Origin: an uncultured Lachnospiraceae bacterium | Lineage (GTDB): Bacteria > Bacillota > Clostridia > Lachnospirales > Lachnospiraceae | DNA: 25,419 nt | Reading direction: 5' to 3' | NCBI GenBank assembly: GCA_934343915.1 | Contig: CAKRIL010000040.1 | Location: 1 to 25,419, forward strand | Shown here: in pieces, positions 1-7,895 of the stretch | Numbering within the stretch: the first letter of the stretch is position 1 | Layout: every line of letters starts with the position of its first letter | Position numbers and translations under genes: made by a program | The notes under the pieces: model-generated | Seen by the model: only the letters and a program-made list of their open reading frames with translations | Database searches by the model: none | What the model was told of the DNA's origin: nothing

Positions 1-1944
1 CTTGTGTGGGTAGCCTATGTGCTTCTGTGCAGGGATATAGAGATAGCTTGTGATGAGAGGGTAATTGCAGATAAAGACACTGAGTACAAGAAACAGTATG
101 CGGCAACGCTTTTGAACTGTAGTGCTGACAGAGACTATATAGCGGCATGTCCTCTTGCTTTTGGAGAGGTAGGTGTAAAGCAGAGAATCAAGGCGGTGCT
201 CAATTATAAGAGACCGGCATTCTGGATTATCATTGTCGCTGTTGCAGCATGTATCATTGTGGCAGTCGGCTTTATGACCAATCCGATTAACGATAATTCC
301 GATAGTGAGAAGGAGACCGGGAGCGAAAGTGTGGGTGTGGAGGAAAGCTCGGAAAGCGGCGACACCCGGGAGCCCGAGACCTACGAACCAGCTCCGATTG
401 TCATGAAATCCATTGTGCGCAAGGGCTGGCGCATATGGGCGCATGAGAGACCGGAGTACAGCTACACCTATTCATCTGCGGAACTGGCAATCAGTACGGG
501 GGACAGCTATATTAGGCTTACAAGCTATGATTTGGGAAATCTTTCACAATCATATGATGAGCTTAAGCAGGAAGAAAATCTTGGCATGTGGTATATAGCG
601 ATGGTTGACGGAACGCTTGAGGAGTTCACGGAAAGTGCAGGCGTAGGCTTAAGCATATACGAGTATGAGGAGAGAATCCCTATTACCTCTGACAAGACAC
701 TGGGCACGGGATATATGCTTATATACGGTGAGTCGGGGAATGATATAGTGTGGTATATGATGATGCCTGTCGGAATGACACTCGAAGAGGTCAAGGATTT
801 TGCTTCGGATATTCATGTGGAGCTTATAAGCGACGACGGAAAATCTTCTGTTATGGAGCAGTATGAGAGAGCTGAGTCTAAGATAAGCTTTTTGATGAGC
901 TATACGGAAGAAGGAGAGAGCGTGTTCGACCTGTATGCGGCGGAGCTTAAGGAGAAGAGACCTGAGAAGTATGAGAGGCTTAAGGATTCGGCGGAGGCGT
1001 TATGTATGCTTGCTGACATTGAACCAAGCTTCTGCGAGGTATATCATAATGATGTCGGATGGGATATCGTAATGGCTCGTTCGGCTGAGGGACAGTATGC
1101 CATTGCAAATATGAGGCTGGTAGGAGAAATATGGAGACCTTGGACAGAATATGACCCGCGTGATTTCGACTCTTCATATTATATTGCCCGGGATGTTTCG
1201 CTTAAGGCATTGACTGCGGATGAGTTAAGGCTTCTTGACAATGATGAAGCTGATCCGGTTGATAAGCTGCTCATGGGTGGTGAAGGCTATCTCGTGCTGT
1301 CGAAGCTTGAAGGCGAGGATACGGTGCTGTACGGCGATTATAGCGGAAAAGTGCTTGTGTTAAGACATGGGGACAAGATAATACCGGTGCGTCTTGGATA
1401 TCTGTCACCGAGACTGGCTGTTCCTGAGTTGTACAGCGGTGATTTTGATAACGACGGCAAAACAGAATATTCGATATGGGTATGTGCGATGACGGGAACC
1501 GGAATTTCATGTGACCAGCTATTTATGCTGGAGACCGATTGGAATGAGGCAGATGACGGAACCATTGAATATAGTATAAGCGAATATCAGTCGTATTATT
1601 GGATTCAGGAATGCAGAGCGATTGACGCTCAATATGATGAGACCGACAAGCTGTTAAGCATCATGTATAATGGGGAGCTTGTGGACACGATTGACCTTAC
1701 TCAGTTTTTAGAGGAAACTGACGGGGAATATGGCAGCGTAACTTTCGGAGAAATGAATACATTCACATACCGCGACGGGGCATGGTATTTTCTGGCTGAG
1801 GGTGGCGTGAGATTGAAGAATGGAAGTCTTATCCATTATGATTATGGTGTATATTTGGAAGGAAGAGTCGTGTACGACGGACATAACTTCGGACTTGAAA
1901 ATGTAAGGGTGTGGACTCAGGTTAAAGATGCTGATACAAATTAA
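1..1944 (+). CDS. BlaR1/MecR1-like M56 membrane protein, C-terminal part (5' end outside window)
   Basis: The frame is open from the first base, so the gene begins upstream; the GTG at 4 is only an internal valine. The first 65 codons carry the family sequence that follows the zinc-protease helix of M56 (BlaR1/MecR1) proteins: RDIEIACDERVI, then CPLAFGEVGVKQRIKAVLNY. A single hydrophobic segment lies at residues 73-91 (AFWIIIVAVAACIIVAVGF). After it comes a Ser/Glu-rich linker and about 530 residues of predicted extracellular sequence. Part of this resembles a calcium-binding or FG-GAP-like loop (GDFDNDGKTEYSIW). The HExxH site expected in the family is not in the window. Family members sense a cell-wall or other external signal and usually pair with a BlaI/MecI repressor, which would be upstream and is not visible. 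The large sensor domain is not a recognisable beta-lactam-binding domain, so the ligand is unknown. Confidence 0.85.
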   Translation, partial: LVWVAYVLLCRDIEIACDERVIADKDTEYKKQYAATLLNCSADRDYIAACPLAFGEVGVKQRIKAVLNYKRPAFWIIIVAVAACIIVAVGFMTNPINDNSDSEKETGSESVGVEESSESGDTREPETYEPAPIVMKSIVRKGWRIWAHERPEYSYTYSSAELAISTGDSYIRLTSYDLGNLSQSYDELKQEENLGMWYIAMVDGTLEEFTESAGVGLSIYEYEERIPITSDKTLGTGYMLIYGESGNDIVWYMMMPVGMTLEEVKDFASDIHVELISDDGKSSVMEQYERAESKISFLMSYTEEGESVFDLYAAELKEKRPEKYERLKDSAEALCMLADIEPSFCEVYHNDVGWDIVMARSAEGQYAIANMRLVGEIWRPWTEYDPRDFDSSYYIARDVSLKALTADELRLLDNDEADPVDKLLMGGEGYLVLSKLEGEDTVLYGDYSGKVLVLRHGDKIIPVRLGYLSPRLAVPELYSGDFDNDGKTEYSIWVCAMTGTGISCDQLFMLETDWNEADDGTIEYSISEYQSYYWIQECRAIDAQYDETDKLLSIMYNGELVDTIDLTQFLEETDGEYGSVTFGEMNTFTYRDGAWYFLAEGGVRLKNGSLIHYDYGVYLEGRVVYDGHNFGLENVRVWTQVKDADTN

Positions 1945-1946
1945 GG

Positions 1947-1975
1947 TTGTGCCGAATTGCTAAAAATGGTATAGT
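1947..1975 (+). promoter_or_regulatory. Candidate sigma-A promoter for metF
   Basis: TTGTGC at 1947-1952 and TATAGT at 1970-1975 are separated by exactly 17 bases, immediately after the stop codon of the upstream gene and 55 bases before the metF start. The -35 box is a partial match and the -10 box a good one. No SAM riboswitch or T-box can be seen in the short leader. Confidence 0.45.
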
Positions 1976-2030
1976 GTATAATAAATATTAGAAATTTATA
2001 TTATTATATTGCTATACCAGTGAGGTACAT

Positions 2031-2900
2031 ATGAAGATAAGAGATATAATTAATCAGGATAAGGCAACACTTTCATTCGAGGTGTTTCCACCGAAGAAGG
2101 ATACGGATTTTGCAAATGTACAGACGGCGGCATTCGGGATAGCGAAGCTTCAGCCGAGCTATATGAGCGTAACCTATGGCGCCGGAGGAAGCACCAAGGG
2201 ACATACAATTAAGCTTGCACATGAGATTCAGGAAAAGAACGGAGTACCGACGATTGCACATCTTACATGTGTGTGTGCCGACAGAGCGGGTATCAAGGCA
2301 GCTCTTGATGAGATGAAGCGTGCGGGCATTGAGAATATCCTTGCACTCAGAGGGGATATTCCGAAGAATTATGACGGCGAGGTATTTACGGATTTCTCGC
2401 ATGCGTCGGAGCTTGTAAGCATGATAAAGGAGTGCGGAGATTTCTGTGTCGGCGGTGCGTGCTATCCTGAGGTACATCCCGATTCTGCAAATAAAAGAGA
2501 GGATATTTTAGGACTTAAGAAAAAGGTGGAAGCAGGGTGCGAATACCTGACTACACAGATGTTTTTTGACAATAATATATTTTTTAATTTTATGTACAGA
2601 ATAAGAGAGGCAGGAATTACAGTTCCGATAATTCCGGGAATTATGCCGATTACCAAGAAGGCACAGGTTAAGAATGCCGTCAAGCTGTCGGGCTGTAATG
2701 TACCTGAACGATTTAAGAGCATTGTGGACAGATTCGGAGATTCCGAGGAGGCGATGAGACAGGCGGGTATAGCTTATGCAACTGACCAGATTATTGACCT
2801 TATGGCTAACGGCGTTAAGAACATTCATGTCTATTCGATGAATAAGCCGGAGATTGCTGAGGGAATACAGCGTAACCTGTCCGAGATTTTGAAGGCATGA
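2031..2900 (+). CDS. metF: 5,10-methylenetetrahydrofolate reductase
   Basis: The 289-residue product is a full-length MetF, a cytosolic FAD enzyme with a TIM-barrel fold that reduces methylene-THF to methyl-THF for methionine synthesis and one-carbon metabolism. Family landmarks appear in order: LSFEVFPPK near residue 14, YMSVTYGAGGST near 44, LTCVCADR near 76, ILALRGDIPK near 101, GGACYPEVHPDS near 139, TTQMFFDN near 172 and GIMPITKKAQV near 203. The ATG at 2031 is preceded by GAGGT at a normal distance. A promoter candidate lies in the 86-base gap upstream, so the gene is probably transcribed separately from the M56 gene and may read through into holA, which starts 49 bases after its stop. 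Nothing is missing or truncated. Confidence 0.95.
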   Translation: MKIRDIINQDKATLSFEVFPPKKDTDFANVQTAAFGIAKLQPSYMSVTYGAGGSTKGHTIKLAHEIQEKNGVPTIAHLTCVCADRAGIKAALDEMKRAGIENILALRGDIPKNYDGEVFTDFSHASELVSMIKECGDFCVGGACYPEVHPDSANKREDILGLKKKVEAGCEYLTTQMFFDNNIFFNFMYRIREAGITVPIIPGIMPITKKAQVKNAVKLSGCNVPERFKSIVDRFGDSEEAMRQAGIAYATDQIIDLMANGVKNIHVYSMNKPEIAEGIQRNLSEILKA

Positions 2901-2949
2901 TAAGCGGATGCACTGGCGTTGCAGATGCTTGAAAGTAACGGGGATTAAC

Positions 2950-3930
2950 ATGAAAAATATATTAGCAGATATTAAGTCGAACAGTTATAAGCCGGTATAT
3001 CTTCTGTATGGCACGGAGGATTATCTTAAAAGGCAGTTCCGTGACAAGCTGAAGGATGCGATAGTTGCCGACGGTGATTCGATGAACTATTCGTATTATG
3101 AGGGAAAAGCTCCTGACAGTAAGGCGGTGTCGGAGATTGCATCCACAATGCCGTTCTTTGCTGACAGAAGACTTGTCGTGATTGAGAACAGCCAGCTATT
3201 TAAGACGGCAGACGACATGATTATAGATATGATCAAGGAACTGCCTGATACCACGGTAGTAGTGTTCGTTGAGAATGAGGTGGATAAGAGAGGAAGGCTG
3301 TACAAGGCTGTCAAGGATAAGGGATATATATGTGAGCTCAATGAGCAGAGCGACAGCGATATTATGCGCTGGGTTGTCTCGATACTTAAGCGTGAGGGCA
3401 GAACAATGGACAATATGACATTGCAGCTTTTCCTCACCAAGACGGGAAGCTCGATGGAGAACATATCCCGCGAGCTTGAGAAGCTGGTGTGCTATACGAT
3501 GGGGCGAAGCAGTATTACCGCGCAGGATGTCGAGGAGGTGTGTACCACTCAGACAACCAACCGCATATTCGATATGATAACGGCTATATCACAAAAGAAT
3601 CAGGATAAAGCACTTGAGTTGTACTATGACCTGCTCACGCTAAAGGAACCTCCTATGAGAATCATGTATCTGATTTCTCGTAATTTTAATCAGCTTCTCA
3701 TGGTCAAGGAGCTGACGGAGAACGGGAATGCGTCGTCGGCAATCGCATCCAAGATGGGAATACAGGGATTCCTGGTTGGAAAGCTTCAGGCACAGGCAAG
3801 ACCATTCAAGACGGGAGTGTTAAGACGTGCGATAGAAGAGTGCGTGGCACTCGAGGAGGCAGTTAAGACCGGAAGACTGGAGGACAGGCTTGCAGTTGAG
3901 ATGCTTATAGTCAAATATTCAGCAGCATAA
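2950..3930 (+). CDS. holA: DNA polymerase III subunit delta
   Basis: The 326-residue product matches HolA (YqeN), the clamp-loader delta subunit that opens the beta sliding clamp. The N-terminal AAA+-like domain starts SYKPVYLLYGTEDYLKRQF, followed by MPFFADRRLVVIENS and the C-terminal collar helices (TTQTTNRIFDMITAIS, LKEPPMRIMYLISRNFNQLL). Delta normally lacks a working Walker A, and none is seen here. The frame is open back to an ATG at 2908, but that one has no ribosome site and encodes an atypical basic tail. ATG 2950 is preceded by CGGGGA and gives the usual N-terminus, so it is preferred. The position before rpsT on the opposite strand is the conserved Firmicutes arrangement, which supports the call. 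Confidence 0.92.
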   Translation: MKNILADIKSNSYKPVYLLYGTEDYLKRQFRDKLKDAIVADGDSMNYSYYEGKAPDSKAVSEIASTMPFFADRRLVVIENSQLFKTADDMIIDMIKELPDTTVVVFVENEVDKRGRLYKAVKDKGYICELNEQSDSDIMRWVVSILKREGRTMDNMTLQLFLTKTGSSMENISRELEKLVCYTMGRSSITAQDVEEVCTTQTTNRIFDMITAISQKNQDKALELYYDLLTLKEPPMRIMYLISRNFNQLLMVKELTENGNASSAIASKMGIQGFLVGKLQAQARPFKTGVLRRAIEECVALEEAVKTGRLEDRLAVEMLIVKYSAA

Positions 3931-3937
3931 AGAAAAA

Positions 3938-3978
3938 AAATAACCCCCACGCGGGCAGCCACCGCGTGGGGGTTATTT
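3938..3978. terminator. Bidirectional Rho-independent terminator between holA and rpsT
   Basis: Perfect 17-bp inverted repeat (3938-3954 with 3962-3978) around a 7-base loop. The GC-rich core ACCCCCACGCGG is flanked by A-runs on the left and T-runs on the right, so it can work as an intrinsic terminator in both directions. It sits between the convergent holA and rpsT genes. Confidence 0.93.
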
Positions 3979-4002
3979 ATTAAAATCGAGCCAAAGCTAC
4001 GA

Positions 4003-4266
4003 TTAGTTCATGCTATTAACAAGAGTAGCTAATCTGGATACCTTTCTGGCAGCGTTGTTCTTGTGGTAAACACCCTTAGAACATGCCTTAGCGATCTCAG
4101 TAGAAGCAACCTTAAGCTCAGCAGCAGCGGCAGCCTTATCTCCGGCAGCAACAGCAGCTTCAACCTTCTTAGTATAAGTCTTAATCTTAGACTTGATTGC
4201 CTTATTGCGGTCTGCTCTAGTAGCAGCAACTAAAATTCTCTTCTTTGCAGATTTAATGTTAGCCAA
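4003..4266 (-). CDS. rpsT: 30S ribosomal protein S20
   Basis: The 87-residue, Lys/Ala/Arg-rich product begins MANIKSAKKRILVAATR and has the helical-hairpin composition of S20, which binds 16S rRNA during early small-subunit assembly. Its length is normal. The start codon is TTG (plus-strand CAA at 4264-4266), chosen because the MANIKSAKKR start is universal in the family. GGAGGTG lies 8 bases upstream. The gene has its own consensus promoter and an 89-base leader with a hairpin. It stands between holA (convergent, shared terminator) and gpr (divergent), as in other Firmicutes. A TTG start together with a structured leader recalls Escherichia coli rpsT, which also starts at UUG and is autoregulated; the parallel is inference. 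Confidence 0.96.
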   Translation of the reverse strand: MANIKSAKKRILVAATRADRNKAIKSKIKTYTKKVEAAVAAGDKAAAAAELKVASTEIAKACSKGVYHKNNAARKVSRLATLVNSMN

Positions 4267-4311
4267 TTTAAGTACACCTCCAAATAGTATATAAAAATAT
4301 TCTAAGTATAA

Positions 4312-4333
4312 GTGTCTACATCAGAACAGACAC
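4312..4333 (-). promoter_or_regulatory. Hairpin in the rpsT leader
   Basis: Read on the minus strand, GTGTCT and AGACAC form a 6-bp stem around a 10-base loop. It lies inside the transcribed leader, about 46 bases before the TTG start. It is not followed by a T-run and does not cover the ribosome site, so it is not a plain terminator. A target for S20 autoregulation or an mRNA-stability element is possible. Confidence 0.4.
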
Positions 4334-4361
4334 GGTGGTACTAATGTAAACATACTCGAAT

Positions 4362-4390
4362 AGTATAGACCACGAAATTGATATTGTCAA
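4362..4390 (-). promoter_or_regulatory. Sigma-A promoter of rpsT
   Basis: On the minus strand TTGACA (4385-4390) and TATACT (4362-4367) are 17 bases apart, a near-perfect vegetative promoter as expected for a ribosomal protein gene. The predicted transcription start is near 4355, leaving a leader of roughly 89 bases. Confidence 0.85.
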
Positions 4391-4441
4391 GTACTGTTAT
4401 GTATTTTTTTATAAATTTTGGTAAAAGTAATTGACATGAAA

Positions 4442-4469
4442 GCATGTTGGTGTATTCGAGAGAATTATA
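4442..4469 (+). promoter_or_regulatory. Candidate forespore (sigma-G/F-like) promoter of gpr
   Basis: GCATG at 4442-4446 fits the sigma-G -35 pattern GHATR. AATTATA at 4463-4469 matches 6 of 7 positions of the -10 pattern CATNHTA. The 16-base spacer is slightly short. If real, transcription would start close to 4476, which would favour the in-frame ATG at 4494 as the gpr start. The call is tentative. Confidence 0.3.
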
Positions 4470-4475
4470 ACATAA

Positions 4476-5381
4476 ATGGCAGGTAAATCAAGGATGAATA
4501 TAAGAACCGATTTAGCACTTGAGACAAAGGAGAGTCTTGATGAGGATGGAAAACTGAGGGGAGTTATCTTTGACGAGAAGGTGGACGAGCAGACCGGAAT
4601 AAAGGTCAGCAGACTTGAAATACTGAATGCTCTCGGAGAGAAGAAGATGGGACGCGCAAAAGGCGTATATTATACCTTCGAGACTGTCCCGCTGTCGGAG
4701 AATGATGGAGGGTATCACAGGCAGGTATCAGAGTTCCTTGCACATTATATAAGGAAGACAGTCAAAAAACATATGAAGGGCGAGATGCCGTATCATGTTC
4801 TTGCTGCAGGACTTGGCAACCGTGAAGCAACGCCCGATGCTCTCGGACCGTATGTGGTAAACAATCTCAATATCACCGACGGGCTTGGTGTTGGTGAGGA
4901 GAAATTTGCCTATGTGAGTGCGATATCACCGGGGGTTATGGCTCAGACCGGTATGGAGACTGCGGACATATTAAAGGGAGTTATAGGAACGGTGAAGCCG
5001 GACTGCATAATAGCGATTGATGCGCTTGCTGCCAGAAGCACGTCGAGGCTTGCGTGTACGATACAGCTCACGGATACGGGGATTATGCCGGGCTCGGGAG
5101 TTGGAAATCACAGGAATGCGATAGATGTGGAGAATATGGGAGTGCCCGTAATCGCCATCGGAGTCCCGACAGTCGTTGATGCTGCTACCATTGTGGGAGA
5201 TGCGCTGGAGGGGCTTCTGGACAGCATGGATTATTCTGAGAGAAAGCAGGTAGTGAATGATTTTATACCTCAGAGCATGTATCAGATGTATGTTACACCG
5301 AAGGATGTGGACGAAACGGTAAAGAGAATAAGCTACACAATCTCTGAGGCAATAAATATTGCGATGTGCGGTGAAAAATAA
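4476..5381 (+). CDS. gpr: GPR endopeptidase (germination protease for small acid-soluble spore proteins)
   Basis: The 301-residue product is peptidase A25, made in the forespore as a zymogen and activated by removal of a short propeptide. During germination it degrades the SASPs that protect spore DNA. The propeptide region is visible as NIRTDLALE (residues 8-16). The two motifs with the aspartates implicated in catalysis are intact: TPDALGP with D121 and AIDALAARS with D182. GSGVGNHR and the C-terminal region are also normal. The start is uncertain: ATG 4476 has no clear ribosome site, and ATG 4494 (MNIRTDL) is preceded by GGCAGG. The gene is divergent from rpsT and followed by spoIIP after 34 bases, the conserved sporulation gene pair. 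Expression is expected to be forespore-specific. Confidence 0.95.
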   Translation: MAGKSRMNIRTDLALETKESLDEDGKLRGVIFDEKVDEQTGIKVSRLEILNALGEKKMGRAKGVYYTFETVPLSENDGGYHRQVSEFLAHYIRKTVKKHMKGEMPYHVLAAGLGNREATPDALGPYVVNNLNITDGLGVGEEKFAYVSAISPGVMAQTGMETADILKGVIGTVKPDCIIAIDALAARSTSRLACTIQLTDTGIMPGSGVGNHRNAIDVENMGVPVIAIGVPTVVDAATIVGDALEGLLDSMDYSERKQVVNDFIPQSMYQMYVTPKDVDETVKRISYTISEAINIAMCGEK

Positions 5382-5385
5382 ATTA

Positions 5386-5416
5386 GAATATTAGATATAT
5401 AACACTATCATAACAT
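5386..5416 (+). promoter_or_regulatory. Candidate mother-cell (sigma-E-like) promoter of spoIIP
   Basis: GAATATT at 5386-5392 is a full match to the sigma-E -35 pattern KMATATT. CATAACAT at 5409-5416 matches 6 of 8 positions of CATACAHT. The spacer is 16 bases, wider than the usual 13-15. Transcription from here would start after the TTG at 5416 and so argue for a downstream spoIIP start. Confidence 0.35.
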
Positions 5417-6774
5417 TGAAACATTATTTGGCGGTCGGCAGAATATACTGCAATAAAGCCAATGTGTGGATGTTCGTGGTGGTTAGAGGAAGATTTTCAA
5501 GAGGCATGATGTATATAGGTCTGACAAGCTTTGCCATAATGGTGCTTTGGGGAATGGTGAAGCTTGGAGGAGCACGACGGATGCTTACATTATGCTGTAA
5601 GGCGGCATGCAATACTTTCTGCCCGGCAGAATTTTATGAAAAACCTTTGTATTACTACGATACAGCCACACAGCCGGCAGTTATCGTGTTCGGAAATATT
5701 TTTCCGGTGGTAAGATTTTTGGCAAAAGCAGATGGAGGCGGAAATATGGAGACTGCGATTCCGACTGCGAGCGATGCACTCTATATAGCATACCTTACAG
5801 ATAATGATTCCGATGAAAAAAATACGAGTGAACCGAACATAAATGAGCCGGATTCGAATGCACAGGACTCGAATGAGGAGGTAAAGCCGGATGACAATAC
5901 TCAGAATGGCAGTGAAAATGTGAACAGTGAGACAGATGCCGCTCAGAGTGAGTCGGAGGAGAAGAACGAAGTAAGCACCATTCCGCTTCCAACGGGGAGT
6001 GTGCCATACTCGATGGAGAGCCTGAAAGACTTTAATTTTGTGCATGACAATTTTTACACTATTCCGCCACATACTGCATTGTCGGAGAATTTGTTAAGAC
6101 CGGAAGAGTTCCTGGAGAATGACTTGTCGGTGAAGGATAAAACCCCGTGTATTTTACTGTATCATACGCACTCGCAGGAGGCGTTTGCCGATTCACAGGG
6201 AAATGATATGACGATTGTGCAGGTGGGAGATTATCTTGAAAAACTTTTAAAGGAAAAATATGGGTATGAGGTCATTCATGTCACGACTCAGTTCGATATG
6301 ATTGATGGAAAGCTTGATAGGAGCAAGGCTTATACCTATGCACAGGAGGAAATTGCCTCTGTAATAAATGAGCATCCCGAAATAGATATGGTGATAGACC
6401 TGCACAGGGACGGCGTGAATGAGAGCCTTCATTTTGTCACAGATATTAACGGGAAACCGACAGCGAAGGTCATGCTTTTTAACGGAATCAGTTATTCAAA
6501 AAATCAGGGAAACATAGATTATCTGTATAATCCTTATCTTGAGGATAATCTTGCACTTACATATCAGATGTATCTGCTCGGGAAGACGTACTATCCGGAA
6601 TTTTTCAGATGCATATACATAGAAGCGTACAGGTATAATCTGCACATGTGCAAAAGAAGCATGTTGATTGAAGCGGGAGCCCAGACTAACAGCTTCGAGG
6701 AGGTCATCAATGCGATGGAGCCTCTCTCAGAGCTGATAGCAAGAGAACTGTCTGGAGAAAAAATATCAGAATAG
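5416..6774 (+). CDS. spoIIP: Stage II sporulation protein P, peptidoglycan amidase/endopeptidase
   Basis: SpoIIP works with SpoIID and SpoIIM at the septal membrane to cut peptidoglycan during engulfment. The product has an N-terminal membrane segment (about residues 31-50), then a 70-residue Asn/Glu/Ser-rich linker (about 135-190) and a C-terminal catalytic domain. Family motifs are clear: CILLYHTHSQEAF with H250 and H252, VIDLHRDGV about 80 residues later, and the acidic MLIEAGAQTNSFEE near the end. The first possible start is TTG 5416, without a good ribosome site. GTG 5464 or ATG 5470 would give the short basic N-terminus (VVVRGRFSRG) usual before the membrane anchor and are at least as likely. 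It follows gpr by 34 bases and ends one base before the convergent tyrA. Confidence 0.93.
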   Translation: MKHYLAVGRIYCNKANVWMFVVVRGRFSRGMMYIGLTSFAIMVLWGMVKLGGARRMLTLCCKAACNTFCPAEFYEKPLYYYDTATQPAVIVFGNIFPVVRFLAKADGGGNMETAIPTASDALYIAYLTDNDSDEKNTSEPNINEPDSNAQDSNEEVKPDDNTQNGSENVNSETDAAQSESEEKNEVSTIPLPTGSVPYSMESLKDFNFVHDNFYTIPPHTALSENLLRPEEFLENDLSVKDKTPCILLYHTHSQEAFADSQGNDMTIVQVGDYLEKLLKEKYGYEVIHVTTQFDMIDGKLDRSKAYTYAQEEIASVINEHPEIDMVIDLHRDGVNESLHFVTDINGKPTAKVMLFNGISYSKNQGNIDYLYNPYLEDNLALTYQMYLLGKTYYPEFFRCIYIEAYRYNLHMCKRSMLIEAGAQTNSFEEVINAMEPLSELIARELSGEKISE

Positions 6775-6775
6775 A

Positions 6776-7858
6776 TTACGCTACAACACTGTCGCCGAGA
6801 ACATTGATTGCGGCGAGTCGGTCAAGTTCATTGTTAAACAGAATCTTTAACGCACCATCCTCGCTGTCTCTGTTGTTGACGATAGCGAGGTTCTTTATAC
6901 TGATGTGTGATGCCGTGAGGCGGCTTATGACATCAAGAAGCGCTCCCTCCTTATCCTGAATGCTGCAGTATACGACATGCTCCTTGATAATAGGGCCGCG
7001 CTTGCCGTCAGCTACGGAATTGCGGTATTGTCTTGCTTCATCAAAGAATGCATTGAGTGCGGCATGGTCTTTTGAGGAGATGGTGTCTTTGATATCGGTG
7101 AGATATTCAATATAGTCGCTTAAAAGCTTCACGATTGCATCGGTGTTGGTTGTGCATATCTGCTCCCACATTTCCGGGGAGGAGGAGGCAATTCTTGTTA
7201 TATCCTTAAAGCCACCTGCGGCAAGCAGCTTCATGGTCCCGTTCTCGTCATCGGAATGCTTGATGAGATTGACGAGCGAGGCAGCTATAATATGCGGCAC
7301 ATGGCTTATTCCTGCAACGCTGTAATCATGATGTTCAGGGTCGAGTACAACAGGAATGGCTCCTGTAAGTCTGACAAGCTCTATGTATCTTGCAAGCATA
7401 TCCTGTGTGGTTGCTTTGGTTGGAGTGATTGCATAGAACGCATTCTCAAGCAGTATATCGGAAGAGCTTGCATAGCCTGTCTTTTCCGAGCCCGCCATCG
7501 GGTGTCCGCCTATGAAGCATTCCTCAAGCCCGAGCTCCTCAACCGTGTGATGGATGTAGCCCTTCACACTTCCGACATCGGATACGATACAGCCTTTTTT
7601 TATGAAAGGTATGAGCTTTTTTAAATAAACCGAATTATATTCAACAGGCGTACACAAAAAGATGAAGTCGCATGCAAGAAAGCTCTCGTCAATGTCTGCC
7701 GCCTTGTCAATAACACCGTCAGCGACAGCCTGCTTAAGAGGTGCCTCACTTCTGTTATAAGCTATTGTATATATGTCAGGACGATTCTTTTTGAGTACCT
7801 TTGCAATAGAACCGCCGATAAGACCGATACCTATAAAACCAACTGTAAGAGTGTTCAT
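6776..7858 (-). CDS. tyrA: Prephenate dehydrogenase with C-terminal ACT domain
   Basis: The 360-residue product converts prephenate to 4-hydroxyphenylpyruvate in tyrosine synthesis. The Rossmann dinucleotide motif GFIGIGLIGGS is at residues 7-17. The catalytic domain shows GGHPMAGSEKTGY (118-129) and HHDYSVAGISHVPH (176-189) with the conserved histidines. Residues from about 293 form an ACT domain (VYCSIQDKEGALLDVISRL), which suggests feedback control by an aromatic amino acid. After the second strand the sequence is AYNRSE, without the acidic residue typical of strict NAD users, so NADP use is possible; this is inference. The ATG at 7858 has AAGGGA upstream. The gene lies 37 bases downstream of the AAA/PD-(D/E)XK gene on the same strand and may be read from its promoter. 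Confidence 0.95.
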   Translation of the reverse strand: MNTLTVGFIGIGLIGGSIAKVLKKNRPDIYTIAYNRSEAPLKQAVADGVIDKAADIDESFLACDFIFLCTPVEYNSVYLKKLIPFIKKGCIVSDVGSVKGYIHHTVEELGLEECFIGGHPMAGSEKTGYASSSDILLENAFYAITPTKATTQDMLARYIELVRLTGAIPVVLDPEHHDYSVAGISHVPHIIAASLVNLIKHSDDENGTMKLLAAGGFKDITRIASSSPEMWEQICTTNTDAIVKLLSDYIEYLTDIKDTISSKDHAALNAFFDEARQYRNSVADGKRGPIIKEHVVYCSIQDKEGALLDVISRLTASHISIKNLAIVNNRDSEDGALKILFNNELDRLAAINVLGDSVVA

Positions 7859-7895
7859 TGTTCAGATATTCCCTTCTTTGTATATACAGATGTAT

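Noticed and set aside
4029..4229. Leu-rich 66-codon frame on the minus strand
   Set aside because: It is an out-of-frame shadow of rpsT produced by its Ala/Lys codon bias.
7256..7624. Plus-strand frame of 122 codons inside tyrA
   Set aside because: It lies wholly antisense to a well-supported gene, has no ribosome site and no recognisable protein features.
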